From positions 4,181,094 through 4,245,093 of the forward strand of contig RPFO01000022.1 in assembly GCA_009746045.1 (NCBI GenBank): a stretch of DNA of 64,000 nucleotides, read 5' to 3'. This document shows positions 10,905 to 20,465 of the stretch, piece after piece. A program made the position numbers and the translations under genes. The notes below the pieces were generated by a model that saw only the letters and a list, made by a program, of their open reading frames with translations, was not told the origin of the DNA and searched no databases. The stretch is from Mesostigma viride. Taxonomy: Eukaryota > Streptophyta > Mesostigmatophyceae > Mesostigmatales > Mesostigmataceae. Within the stretch, counting starts at the first letter, position 1. The number at the start of each line of letters is the position of its first letter.

Positions 10905-12174
10905 GTGTACGCATACGCTGACATTCTCACAGGTACGGGTGAGAAGGAGCGGGGGCGCCCCTGCGTTACCCCGCGCGCGGGGAAGGCGGTGGGCGACCAG
11001 CTCTATCTCACCAGAAAGGCCCATGCGACTTAGAATTTCTCTCTCAAACGCACGTGCAAGCTTCTCGGAATTCTCACCTTCCTCCAAGTCGAATTTCTTG
11101 ACAACGACGTTGAGGCTACTTGGCGAGCTCGGCCTCCTCGCGGAGGTCGAGCTGCTGCTGCTGGAGCTGTGCTGCAACGGCGGAGGTGGTGCATGGAGGT
11201 GGTATGCTGCTTAAGGGGACGTGCGCCCGCCGAATTTTTTGGCGCCAAAAATATTCGCGGTACCGCCGTGAAGTGAAAAGTGGGTGCACGGTCCGCCCAG
11301 GTCGTGATGGGAGGAGCATCGCCGGCCAGGCCAGCAGGGGCTGGCTTGGCGGCTATGTCCTTCACCACCTGGGCGGTGAGGCCCGCGGTGTTCTGCAGGA
11401 CCTCGATAGCGATGGCATTGTCCTTAACCCATGGGTTAAGACACTGACTGGTCGATGTCGCGGAGCTCACTGGGCGGTCATGATGGCGTCGGAGGTGGGG
11501 GTGGTGGCGGTGGAGGAGGCGAGGAGGGTGCATGGAGGTGGCGGTGGAGATGGTGGAGAGGAGGGGAAGCTCGGCAGCAAGCGTGCTGCCCATGGCCGCC
11601 ACATCTGCAGCGATGGCCCGGGCCACGTGCTGCTCGAGGGCCTCCTTGAGGAGTGAGCGGATGGAGGACGGATTCGGTTAAGGTGGTGGTGAGGGGCGTG
11701 GGGGGCCAAAGCTCCTCGAGGGGGCGGCCGAGGGAGAAAAGGACACGTTGCTGAAGGTGGGGGCGGCGGCATTGGAGGATGTGGTCGAAGGTGTGGGTGC
11801 GCCTCTGGAAAGCATCGGTGAGGCGGCCCTGATGGAAGAGTTGCTTGCACATTTCGAGAAGCGAGGCATACGATCCGAAAAACACGTAGCTCAGGATCTT
11901 GTCGGGGTTGAGCTTGTCAAAAAAGCCGGGCTGGCTGGCGTCAAAGTCAAACGCTTCCCAGGTCGGCTCGGCAGGGCGACTGCGCTTGGGTTCAGGCGAC
12001 CGGACGCTGCTGGCGAGGCGAGCCCGGGAGGGGGCTGGGCCCGACCACTAGAGCTTGGCTAGTGGCGTCGCTGCCTTCTGGGCCGGTGGGCGAAGCTGCA
12101 GCCGGAGCTGCAGACGTATTTTCATTGCTGAGCACAGCCGCCAGGCTGCGTTGCGTCGAGGGGCGTTTGCTCAT
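10905..12174 (-). pseudogene. LINE ORF1-like pseudogene, copy 1
   Basis: Starts at MSKRPSTQRSLAAVLSNE (12174) and runs toward 10905. Recognisable pieces are a conserved N-terminal block (FFDKLNPDKILSYVFFGSYA), an Ala-rich helical block (EQHVARAIAADVAAMGSTLA), and an RRM-like block (NVVVKKFDLEEGENSEKL then AHRLPRARGNAGAPPLLL). This is the order seen in L1-type ORF1 RNA-binding proteins: coiled coil, RRM, C-terminal domain. It is broken by an in-frame stop near 11678, by frame changes, and by a TTAA-element fragment at 11213-11325. The 5' region (12180-12330) matches that of copy 2, so both belong to one retroelement family. No reverse transcriptase is attached. Confidence 0.6.
11213..11325 (-). 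mobile_element. terminal fragment of the TTAA DNA element
   Basis: Begins TTAAGGGGACGTGCGCCCGC and contains the GAATTTTTTGGCGCC palindrome arm and GGTACCG found at the right ends of the complete elements at 25229 and 30222, in reverse orientation. It lies inside the ORF1-like pseudogene. The other end was not located. Confidence 0.6.
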
Positions 12175-12350
12175 CGTATATTGCGGAATAGCTTTGGAAA
12201 ATTATATCAGCATGTGCGTCGTAGAAAGACGCGTCGACTGTGATATTCACGGCTAAATTCGGTGCTCAAACGTGAAAGTTATGAGCTCCGCCGTCAGCCA
12301 TGGCTACCTCGTGGCTCGTCACGTGATATGTCACAATACCATGCACAACA

Positions 12351-12388
12351 TCGCTGCTTGATGGTGCTGGTGATATGTGGCATGCCAA
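12351..12388 (-). repeat. short LINE fragment
   Basis: TCGCTGCTTGATGGTGCTGG and the following TGATATGTGGCATGCC match the LINE segment at 26889-26925 (region encoding MPYITSTIKQRR) with few differences. A remnant too short to translate usefully. Confidence 0.5.
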
Positions 12389-12410
12389 GTACTCTGGGAT
12401 ATGTGCTACA

Positions 12411-12422
12411 TTAATTAATTAA
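12411..12422. repeat. left part of a LINE (TTAA)n tail, split by the TTAA element
   Basis: TTAATTAATTAA ends exactly where the DNA element's GGGGAGG terminus begins. The matching right part (TTAATTAA followed by the LINE 3' hairpin) is at 25230-25260. The pair therefore reads as one LINE tail interrupted at a TTAA. Confidence 0.7.
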
Positions 12423-12550
12423 GGGGAGGTGGCACCCCAAAACCCTTAAAAATTGACATATGGTAATATCACTTGAAATCCATTTGCACAACCCTAAGTT
12501 ATGATTGGGGGCACTAAATAACATCTCTAGTGAGTTGTCCATGCACTTGT

Positions 12551-12600
12551 TGGGGGTACTACCCCCATATATACGCCAATAATGCGCTATAAATAGCGAA
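12551..12600 (+). promoter_or_regulatory. conserved inverted repeat plus TATA-like motif in the TTAA element
   Basis: GGGGGTACTACCCCC forms a 7-bp stem. About 20 bp on, CGCTATAAATAGCG is a palindrome containing TATAAATA (12588-12595). The copy-2 element keeps the first inverted repeat (GGGGGT...ACCCCC near 28440-28460) and a weaker version of the second. Function is unknown; a promoter or transposase-binding role is inference. Confidence 0.35.
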
Positions 12601-13701
12601 AGACGCTAATTAGGGCTGGGTATGCCCCAGCCAATGCACACATTTATTTACAAAACTGGGCCTGCAGCGTTTTTAGTTCCCTGAGTTTGTAGCTTGCTGA
12701 GCTATTTACATCATGAAAAGGGCAAAACCTCGAACAGTTATTAATTTCCCCGCAAAATGACCCTTTTTTTACCGGACATTGGGAATAACTTTTTATAAAC
12801 ACGTCAAAAAAATACTTTTTCCTGCAGCGAAAATCCGTCTAACAGGGGGACAACTGTGTTCCAAGTCCCAGGTCATTCCGACAAGTCTAGCTCAAGTTAT
12901 AAGGTTTTGCGTGCTAAATCCTGAACATACGCTAAATGAGGTTTTTCTGTGTATAAGGCCACCTAGACATGATCTTTTCCATCCAAGAAGCCAAAAAACA
13001 TGCCCAACTCGATCACACAACATAAGAAAAGGCTAGGCACCTCATCTGCCCTCCCCTGCCCTCAGCATGGCCAGCCTTGCCAGCGTGGGCATAGCAACAC
13101 CATCGCTAGGCATACACGCACCAAGAGAGCATACACTATGCTCAGCCCAAGGTTACCATGTAAATTTATGCCGAGAACTCAGCAAGTATACGTGTAAAAA
13201 CCTTAGAAAGAATGCCCAAGCAATAGAGGCAACTGCAGCCTGCAAACTTGGCAGCCAATCATACATGCTGTCTGCCAAGCATTCACATCCTATCCAGCTT
13301 GCCTTGCTGCACACATAGCAGGGAAGTCTCTATGGTTATTGCTCAAGGAAAGCAATGGAAACACCTATCTAATGCAATGCCACTCATGCAGTATGGCCAG
13401 CAAAAGAACCACTCTCACCTTCCTTTCCAACATGGCAATTTGCTAAGAAGCTGATGCCAGCTTGTTAGCCTCTAGGCACATGCCGGATGTTGTTACTAAA
13501 ACAGGCGTGTCAGATCCGGCACATAACAAAGCGTCTGAGCAAGCTCATGTCCAAAGGATGATGGAAAACAAATGTCAACACATTACCAACAACTTGACCT
13601 CGGCGCCTTAAGCATGCCAGCCACAAACTACACGAAATTGTACGAAATCGCTAGGAATCTGACGATGCAACCGAAAGAAATGGAGCGCTTCCTGCAGGGA
13701 A

Positions 13702-13740
13702 TTAATTAATTAATTAATAAGCACGTGACTGCGTCACGTG
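13702..13740 (-). repeat. LINE-type 3' hairpin and (TTAA)n tail
   Basis: TTAATTAATTAATTAATAA followed by G and the perfect inverted repeat CACGTGAC-TGC-GTCACGTG (13722-13740). Read on the minus strand this is stem-loop then TTAA tail, at the 3' end of the retroelement. Confidence 0.75.
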
Positions 13741-14131
13741 GGTGCCAATACAGAGTAAAGGAACCTTCAACCCTATATACACAGCGAGAAGGAGGGAGGG
13801 CGCCCTAGCTTCTCTCACTGCCGCAGGTGGGCCGGCAGGCCACAGAGCGCTCTCTCCACGGCATGGATGGCCGGTGCCGGGGCGCAACACTGTGGGTGCA
13901 ATACAACCAGTGCAATACCATAGGTAGGCTGACGCATAGCTTATGCTACAAATGTGAGGTGGGCTCAAGACGTCGGCTAATTAAGGCGCAAGCTGATGGC
14001 CACAAGGTGCCAGAGCTAATTGAAGGTACTATAACGCTGTGCGCTAATATTGTTTCAAGTGCTGTAAATTTGCCTAAGCTATCCTGCATAATCGATTGCC
14101 CCCATCTAGACAATTAACTAGCTGGAGTGCT

Positions 14132-15610
14132 CTATCCCGGGGAAGCCCGGGGGGGCTTCCACAGTTTCTTGTTGACATAGAGGTCCCCGCCCCGCCAGTA
14201 CACTTGGGGCTTCTCGGGGTTGGTCTTGTGGCGGATGTAGTCGGGCCACTGATCGCGGCGTTGCTGCTGCTGGGCTGGCGTCAGGTCGTCGTCAAGCGAC
14301 CAGGAGGTGTCCACCAGCTTCTTGCGGCAAGAGAGGAACCGAACTCGGGCTGTAATGTCGCTGAAGGTGAGGACCACTGGAGGGGGCCCAGCCTTGGCCC
14401 GTGGATGGGGCAGGCGGTAGGCGCCCTGCAGTATCGCACCTGGCAGCTGCATGCACGCCAAGAGCTGTTTCTTCAGCTCGTCGAGAAGAGAGTCTGGGGT
14501 CCCCTCCGGCGGCTGCCATGTCGAAGCGCCTGAGGATGACCCGGCAGCGGCGACGGTCGCGGTCAGCGGCCTCGCGGCGCGTGTCTTCCAGCTCTTGGAG
14601 CTTGGTGGTGATGGCGGTCGTGGTAGAGGATGCCTCGCTCTTGAGCAGGTACGCCCAGGAGGCGCGAGTCGAGGGGTCATCGCTAGCCCTACCAGCAGGT
14701 TGGGCGGCGATGGTGGCCGTTCGCTCGGCGATCTCGGGGACCTAGCTGCCAGCCTGGCCACGGCGTGGCCAGGGCGTCTACCTTGGCAGCAACTGCCTCA
14801 AGTTTCACGGTGCCTTGGCCGACTCGGCCTTCCACCTGGTTAAGGCGGGTGGTCACAGTGGCTGTGGCCTCGGAAACTTTGGTGGCAATGTGCTCTTGCG
14901 TAGCAGTAAACTGAGGCTGGAGGGCGACTCTGGCTTCAATGTTGTTGACCTTGGCCGAGAGAGTGTTGAGTGGGCCGTCAGGCGCGTTCAGGGCGGCGAG
15001 CTGCTCAGCCATCGGCGCCAGCTGCTCCGCCACTGCAGCTCGGATGGAGTCCGTGCTGGGGGAGGTGCTGCTCTGCGGGGATGCTGCAGCTGCTGTGGCT
15101 GCCCGTCTGCGCTCATGCAGGAGGCTCCTGAGGCCAGCGTAGCCAATCTGGGTGATGTCCTGGGCGTCGCAGCGCAGGTAGCTGCACATGATGACTGCCT
15201 TCAAGTACGCCTCCGGTTCTTGAAGCAGCCATTCCCAGGCGGGCTTGGTGACCTTGTCGCCAGGGGTAGGCAGGAAAAGTTCGTCATGGCGGGCCAGGAA
15301 CTTGATAACATCGTCACATTGTTCCTTCGATCGTGAGCGTAAAGATTTCCAAGATGCAAAAATCCCGCTGGCCGGCGCCGAAGCGGCGGACGTCCCATTT
15401 GGTATGGGAAGTGCGGGTTTTCTTGGGAATGGGCGACGAGTTTGGCGTAGAGCACTGCGTCGAGGGAGGCAGACCGGGGGGGAGAGCTTCGATCAGCGTG
15501 AAAAGGTTGGCGTCCGCAGGAGTTGATGTCGCACGTGCTGCTGTCGACGGGAATGCCGACGACAGCTCAAAATGTTTGTCAAGGCTGCGTTTTGGTGGCA
15601 TTTGCAAAAA
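14132..15610 (-). pseudogene. LINE ORF1-like gene, copy 2 (frameshifted)
   Basis: Begins MPPKRSLDKHFELSSAF near 15600. After a frame change it reads EQCDDVIKFLARHDELFLPT, then AWEWLLQEPEAYLKAVIMCS, then a heptad-rich coiled coil (LNTLSAKVNNIEARVAL ... TTRLNQVEGRVGQGTVKLEA). A second helix follows (TTTAITTKLQELEDTRREAA), then an RRM-like start (RDRRRCRVILRRFD) and, in a third frame, ILQGAYRLPHPRAKAGPPPV with a C-terminal domain rich in R/K/W. The order coiled coil, RRM, C-terminal domain is that of L1-type ORF1 RNA chaperones. At least three frame changes are needed, so it is either dead or misread in places. Ends at a stop near 14132. Confidence 0.6.
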
Positions 15611-15645
15611 TTATACTGCGTTACAGCCGTAACCGATTATACTAG

Positions 15646-15672
15646 CAGATGCGTCTTGAAAAGACGCATCTG
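15646..15672 (-). promoter_or_regulatory. perfect 12-bp hairpin in the retroelement 5' region
   Basis: CAGATGCGTCTT-GAA-AAGACGCATCTG: 12-bp stem, 3-nt loop, just upstream of ORF1 copy 2. Copy 1 keeps a decayed version (GCGTC...GACGC, 12216-12232) in the same relative place, so the structure is a family feature. Confidence 0.6.
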
Positions 15673-16223
15673 ATGCAAGTAGCCTGACTGAATTTGGGGC
15701 TCCGACGCAAAAGTTCTGAGCTACGCCGTTAGCCATGTCCGCTCGTGGCTCGTGGCTGGCCTGCAGGGAAACTTCCCGAAAAAAGGGCGAAAGGCCGACG
15801 TTAATGCACCTGCCTGCGTGGAAATGTTTCATGCATAAACTGGCACGCAAGCTCGAACAATAAAAGACATCATGCATTGATCAGGCGAACAAGGAAGGTG
15901 CGCCTTCCGTGAATACGTCGAAGGCGACATGCGCAGGCCTGCGTAGGTTCTTACCTTGAATGCCGGAAATGTAAAAGAAACCGGGAAGCTTCGGCACAAA
16001 CTCGACAACACCATCAAGTTAGCCTCATAATCGCTCTTTAGAGCCTACGTTGCCTCACAATCGCTGCTGTAAACCGGCCTGCATTAAATTTCATGATCCG
16101 CAAGAGAAATTATATCCTGGACCCCCGCACCCGTAGCTAGCCGTTCGAGAAATTAGCGATATTGCAAACCGTAAACTTTCCGCCATGAAATGAGGTCATC
16201 GACTACACTAGGAACTCGGTTGC

Positions 16224-16640
16224 CGTAAAAGTGGTAAAAGTGGTAAAAGTAGGTGGTAAAAAGTGGTAAAAAGTGGTAAAAAGTGGTAAAAAGTGGTAAA
16301 AAGTGGTAAAAAGTGGTAAAAAGTGGTAAAAAGTGGTAAAAAGTGGTAAAAAGTGATAAAAAGTGGTCAAAGTGGGGGGAAAGTGATAAAACGGTGGGAA
16401 AACGCTAGGAGCAAAGCAGGTGGTAAAATCATTTTACCACCTTTTACCACCCCTTTTACCACCAAAGTGGTAAAAAATACCACAAAGTGGTAAAAGTGAG
16501 GGTGGTAAAAACACGCCACAAAGTGGTAAAAGTGAGGGTGGTAAAAACACGCCACAAAGTGGTAAAAATGAGGGTGGTAAAAAAATACCACAAAGTGGTA
16601 AAAATGACAGTGATAAAAAAGGGGAAAATGCAGAGTTTGC
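16224..16640. repeat. left subterminal repeat array of the CACTA element
   Basis: About ten tandem AAAGTGGTAAA units (period about 11), followed by scattered GGTGGTAAAA and CACAAAGTGG words. In the En/Spm system such subterminal motifs bind the accessory TNPA protein; the same role here is inference. Confidence 0.85.
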
Positions 16641-17188
16641 CAGCATTACAACACAAGCACTGTTAAGAACAGCTTAACAGGCCATCATTCCAAATGGTTT
16701 CTTTATTAGAAATAATAATACATCCCATTTACAGTTGTCTCTCTTGATTTACAATGAGGATTTAGCCCCACACTGGGCGTCTCAGCGATATACGTTTCCA
16801 CCATTGTGAAATAACACAGGCCGCATCAAGCCCAGCCAATTAATTTACTTCTTCTTCAGGTGTCATCATGATCAATGATGCTTCTTTGCATGAACAAAGC
16901 CACACAGTTGCCAGCACTCATGCTTTGGAGGCCTGCAGGCACACAGAGCACCACCATTGAAGAGGACACAAGGGCAGCAAGGCAGGGGGGGGGGGCAGTC
17001 AGGCACGGCAGATAGTTGTTGCCCAGCAAAACTTCCTATGGTGAAATGGGTTATGCCTGTGGGTATGATGCATGACCTAGCATGAGAGTGATACATACAT
17101 GAGTAACAAAAATATACGCACATGGCAGTTGGGTGTGACAACACCACATCACTACATAGCTAAAACGTGCTTCAGAAAAAACATTCCA

Positions 17189-19797
17189 CTAAATTACCGG
17201 ATCAGGAGTCTGACTCTGGGACTCCTTTGCTTGCCGCTCCAGCTCAACTTTCCGCTGCGCTTTTGCCATCATGGCCTGGATCGCGGCAAGCTCCAGTTCC
17301 GCCTCGGTGAGATCTGGCGCGGAGGGAGCATCGGCAGACGCCGTTGCGGCCGGAGAGCTAGAGGCAGGCGGGATCGCTGGCGCGGAGGGAGCACCGGCCG
17401 AGACTCCGTTGCGGTCGAAGAGCTAGAAGTTAGAGGCAGGCGGGATCGCTGGCGCGGAGGGAGCACCGGCAGACGCTGCTGCGGCCGGAGAGCTAGAGGC
17501 AGGCGGGATCGCTGGCGCGGAGGGAGCACCGGCAGACGCCATTGCGGGCGAAGGGCTATAGAGGCAGGCGGGATCGCTGGCGCGGAGGGAGCACCGGCAG
17601 ACGCTGCTGCGGCCGGAGGGCTAGAGGCAGGCGGGATCGCTGGCGCGGAGGGAGCACCGGCAGACGCCGTTGCAGTCGAAGAGCTAGAGGCAGGCGGGAT
17701 CGCTGGCGCGGAGGGAGCACCGGCAGACGCCTTCTCCTTGGGTGGCGCCCGCGCTCGCTTGGCCGGTACATACTCATCCGACACCTCCTCCTTCTCCTCT
17801 GCTGGCCCCCAACTCTCCTTCAATTAATTTCGCACGTGCGCCTCGAAGGTCGTCGTCAGTGACGTTGCCCAGAAGGACCCACGCATTCTCGTTGCCCTCG
17901 GCGTCACCGTAATGCATCGTGGCAAAGTCAACAAACAGCATTTGCGAGCCCCCATCACGCTCCACAAACCGCGTGCCGTAAGGGGCCTTGAGCTTCGGCT
18001 TCACCTCCACCACTTTGCCAGGCTCCCAAACATACGCAGCCGGCCGCGCCCCATCGCGCTCGTACTTGTACCTTTGTGCCACTAAGGCCCCGTGCAGTGC
18101 TTCTCCGAAACCACCAGGTCCCGGTCGCTCTTGAACCACCGCGGTTGGCAGTAAGGTGCTCAGATAGTGCGCAAGACCCAAGTCCATGGGACCACTAGGA
18201 AGCTTTCGCTTTGCAGCCGGCTTCTTGCTGGCGGCCGGCTTCTTGCTGGCGGCCGGCTTGTTGCTGGCGGCCGGCTTGTTGATGGCGGGGCGCGACGTGA
18301 TGGGCTCGAAGACATCTGGCTTGATGGCAGGCACACGAGCAGGCGGGAGACCATCCGGCATTGGCAGGTCGGCCAGCTTGGGCCCCGGAGTGGGCGGCTC
18401 CACGGTGTTGTTGGGCACCGGAGGGGACGGCTGCACAGCGTTGCTGGGCACCGGAGGGGGCGGCATGACAGGCTGCGTGCCAACGGGAGGGGGCGGCGGT
18501 ATAACCTTCTTGGCCACCGGAGGGGGCGGCATGACAGGCTGCTTGGGAACGGGAGGGGGCGGCGGAACAACCTTCTTGGCCACCGGAGGCGGCGGCCTCA
18601 CATCCGATGCCTCCACAGGTGGAGGCGCGTACCCTGCGACTTCCAGCTCTAACTCCTCCTCAAGGGCTTGGAGCCGAGCTCTGAGTCTCCGAATTTCATC
18701 TGCTCGGACGCCTGTGGCATGCTGCACAGGCTTGGTCTCCGGCTTGACCTCCGGCTTGACCTCCGGCTTGACCTCCGGCTTGACCTCCGGCTTTACTTCC
18801 GGCTTTACTTCCGGCTTGACCTCCGGCTTGGCCGCCGGCTTGGCCGCCGGCTTGGCCGCCGGCTTGGCCGCCGGCTTTGCCGCCGGCTTGGCAGCAGGAA
18901 TTGCCTGCAAGCAGAGGGCGGGGCATGGAATAAGGACGTTAACATTCGGGAAGTCGGTTAATAGCAGACCCGCGATGAAAGGAAAAACCAAGAAGCTTGC
19001 AGACTCCTGTAGCTAAAGATAGCGTTATTACCTTTGGCATGTTCGTCACGTCGCCGAGCGCTTGGCGATTTTCCTTCAGGTCGCCGTCATCATCTGACTC
19101 CTCGGCGCCAGCACTCTGCCGCTTTTTGGAGCTCGCGTTGCTTAGCCACCGGCTCAGCTCCTTTCTTACGAATTCGTCAACACTTAGGGCTTTGGGTTTG
19201 GAGCCCTTGGGCTTCTGGGGGGTGAGCTCACCAGTCGTCGGGTCTAGCACCCAGCATGATGCCTCATACTTTCCAGCTCTGCACGGTTGTCGTCACCCAC
19301 AGCTGTTTCTAGAAAGTTACTGCAGCTCTTCTTTATCCGGTTAATCAAGCCTCCACCATCTTGCCATCCTGTTCCTTGAGGACATACCCGTCTACCAGGT
19401 ATGCACGGCCAAAGGTCGTTATTTGCAGTCTTAAGGTCCGCACATATTCCTTGGGACGACGTTTTGTTTGGGCTTTTCGTCTTCGGTCGCTTTTGCATCA
19501 AATCGCTCCCACTCCTCGTCACTGCACACGTGAGCTGGTCGGAGCACTGCTACCCTTCTCGGCATTTACAACGTTCGGTCGCACACCACCATGCAGATGA
19601 CCAAGGCTGGCTAAGTCCGGAATCCCCCCGTTTTGCGAACGGAGACGGTGCCAACGTATACATGACGCACTGCACCTGCCTCTGTCCGCCGTTGGATTCA
19701 GCAGATCGACGAACCTGGCAGCATCCCGCGCAAAAATTTTTTGAACGTCTTTCGCCAAAAGGCACCAACGGCAGCTACACAAACGGCCGGACCGCAC
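17189..19797 (-). CDS. CACTA accessory (TNPA-like) gene, multi-exon, with frame breaks
   Basis: Divergent partner of the transposase. Clear parts on the minus strand: SDEEWERFDAKATEDEKPKQ near 19520-19440; EYVRTLRLQITTFGRAYLVD then GYVLKEQDGKMVEA (19450-19350, one base out of frame with the previous part); an exon through ASCWVLDPTTGELTPQKPKG and SVDEFVRKELSRWLSN to 19032; a 127-bp GT-AG intron (19031-18905); and a long exon. That exon carries AAKP and EVKP repeats, a short Leu/Glu coiled coil (RRLRARLQALEEELELEV), PPPP-rich repeats and a C-terminal domain with YKYERDGARPAAYVWEPGKV. A one-base frame change near 17825 leads into 63-66-bp Pro/Ala/Ser repeats, and the C-terminus is AELELAAIQAMMAKAQRKVE, with a stop at 17189-17191. 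Frame breaks may be decay or sequence error. No enzyme domain is recognised. Assignment to TNPA function rests on position only. Confidence 0.55.
17290..17730 (-). repeat. 63-66-bp coding repeats in the accessory gene
   Basis: Six to seven copies of a segment encoding SAGAPSAPAIPPASS-type sequence (GGGATCGCTGGCGCGGAGGG on the plus strand). Length differences between copies shift the frame at least once. Confidence 0.8.
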
Positions 19798-20027
19798 GCC
19801 TCGCGCGGGGCCCGCACGCCCCGCGCGGCTGCGTGCGGATCGGCTAAACTCCGTACTGCTTGGTACAAGTACAGAGGCCTCAGGAGCTAAGGCTGTACCG
19901 TTTCAGTAGACTTCTACCAATGAGCCCGTGACTAACCAACACTACCGTACACTGACCGTAATATCTACCATTTGAATGACTGAGAAAATGTCCGTTTGAT
20001 CAAAAGGGATCGACGACATCGAAAGCG

Positions 20028-20330
20028 TTGGCGAGCAGACTCAAACTTGCAACGGGTGACTTAGCGGCTATCACGGCGGCGGGTGGCACCAGAAAGATGG
20101 CGGTCGGTTGCTACCCACCCATGGATACCGGACTCGAGCCGAACACTTACATCGACACACATGCTAGCTGGCCAAATTTCGTGATGTCTCCTTTCCCTTC
20201 CTCCACGGATACCTACATTGTCCAGTTTCATTGGTCATCCTGCAGGCTTCCTGAGTTTTATCGCCAAATTATGTTGGATGCGTTCCTGGAAATGTCGACT
20301 GAGCCGGACTTCATGGTCACGGTTGATTAG
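20028..20330 (+). other. open frame resembling a transposase segment, between the CACTA genes
   Basis: A 100-codon open frame in the divergent intergenic region. Part of it (PNTYIDTHASWPNFVMSPFP) resembles transposase residues (CPRSFMDTHSSWPAFVSCVN) encoded at about 21323-21382. It could be a decayed partial duplication or an unrecognised 5' exon. I see no splice link to the main gene. Confidence 0.35.
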
Positions 20331-20408
20331 TGAGCTGCCAGTGGTCTCACTGGCGCAGACGCCCTAGCGTGGCTCGATTTGTGATCCCGATGGCGACTGG
20401 TTAGCCAC

Positions 20409-20450
20409 GGAGGGCCGGCATTGACCATCAACGGTCGATGCCGGCCCTCC
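20409..20450 (+). promoter_or_regulatory. 18-bp stem-loop 15 nt upstream of the transposase start
   Basis: GGAGGGCCGGCAT pairs with ATGCCGGCCCTCC, then T with G (wobble) and GACC with GGTC, leaving the loop ATCAAC. The stem is GC-rich and ends 15 nt before the ATG at 20466. If transcribed it would be a very stable leader hairpin. As DNA it is a near-palindrome that could bind protein. Confidence 0.7.
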
Positions 20451-20465
20451 ATGTAGAGATTGTAA

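Larger units (their letters stand above)
13702..15759 (-). mobile_element. ORF1-only retroelement inserted in the TTAA element
   Basis: Flanked by an 11-bp direct repeat CCTGCAGGGAA (13691-13701 and 15760-15770). In minus-strand orientation it has a 5' region with a 12-bp hairpin, an ORF1-like gene, a short 3' region, then the hairpin CACGTGAC-GCA-GTCACGTG and a (TTAA)n tail ending at 13702. There is no reverse transcriptase segment, so it resembles half-L1 (HAL1-type) derivatives that rely on another element's enzyme. Its 3' hairpin and tail match those of the RT-bearing LINE at 25230-25528, a likely source of that enzyme. Confidence 0.7.

Noticed and set aside
12423-16205. Treating ORF1 copy 2 as cargo of the TTAA element
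   Set aside because: It has its own 11-bp target duplication and 3' tail, and the uninterrupted relative lacks it.
17099-17827. 242-codon plus-strand Arg/Gly-rich frame
   Set aside because: Antisense shadow of the Pro/Ala/Ser repeats of the CACTA accessory gene.
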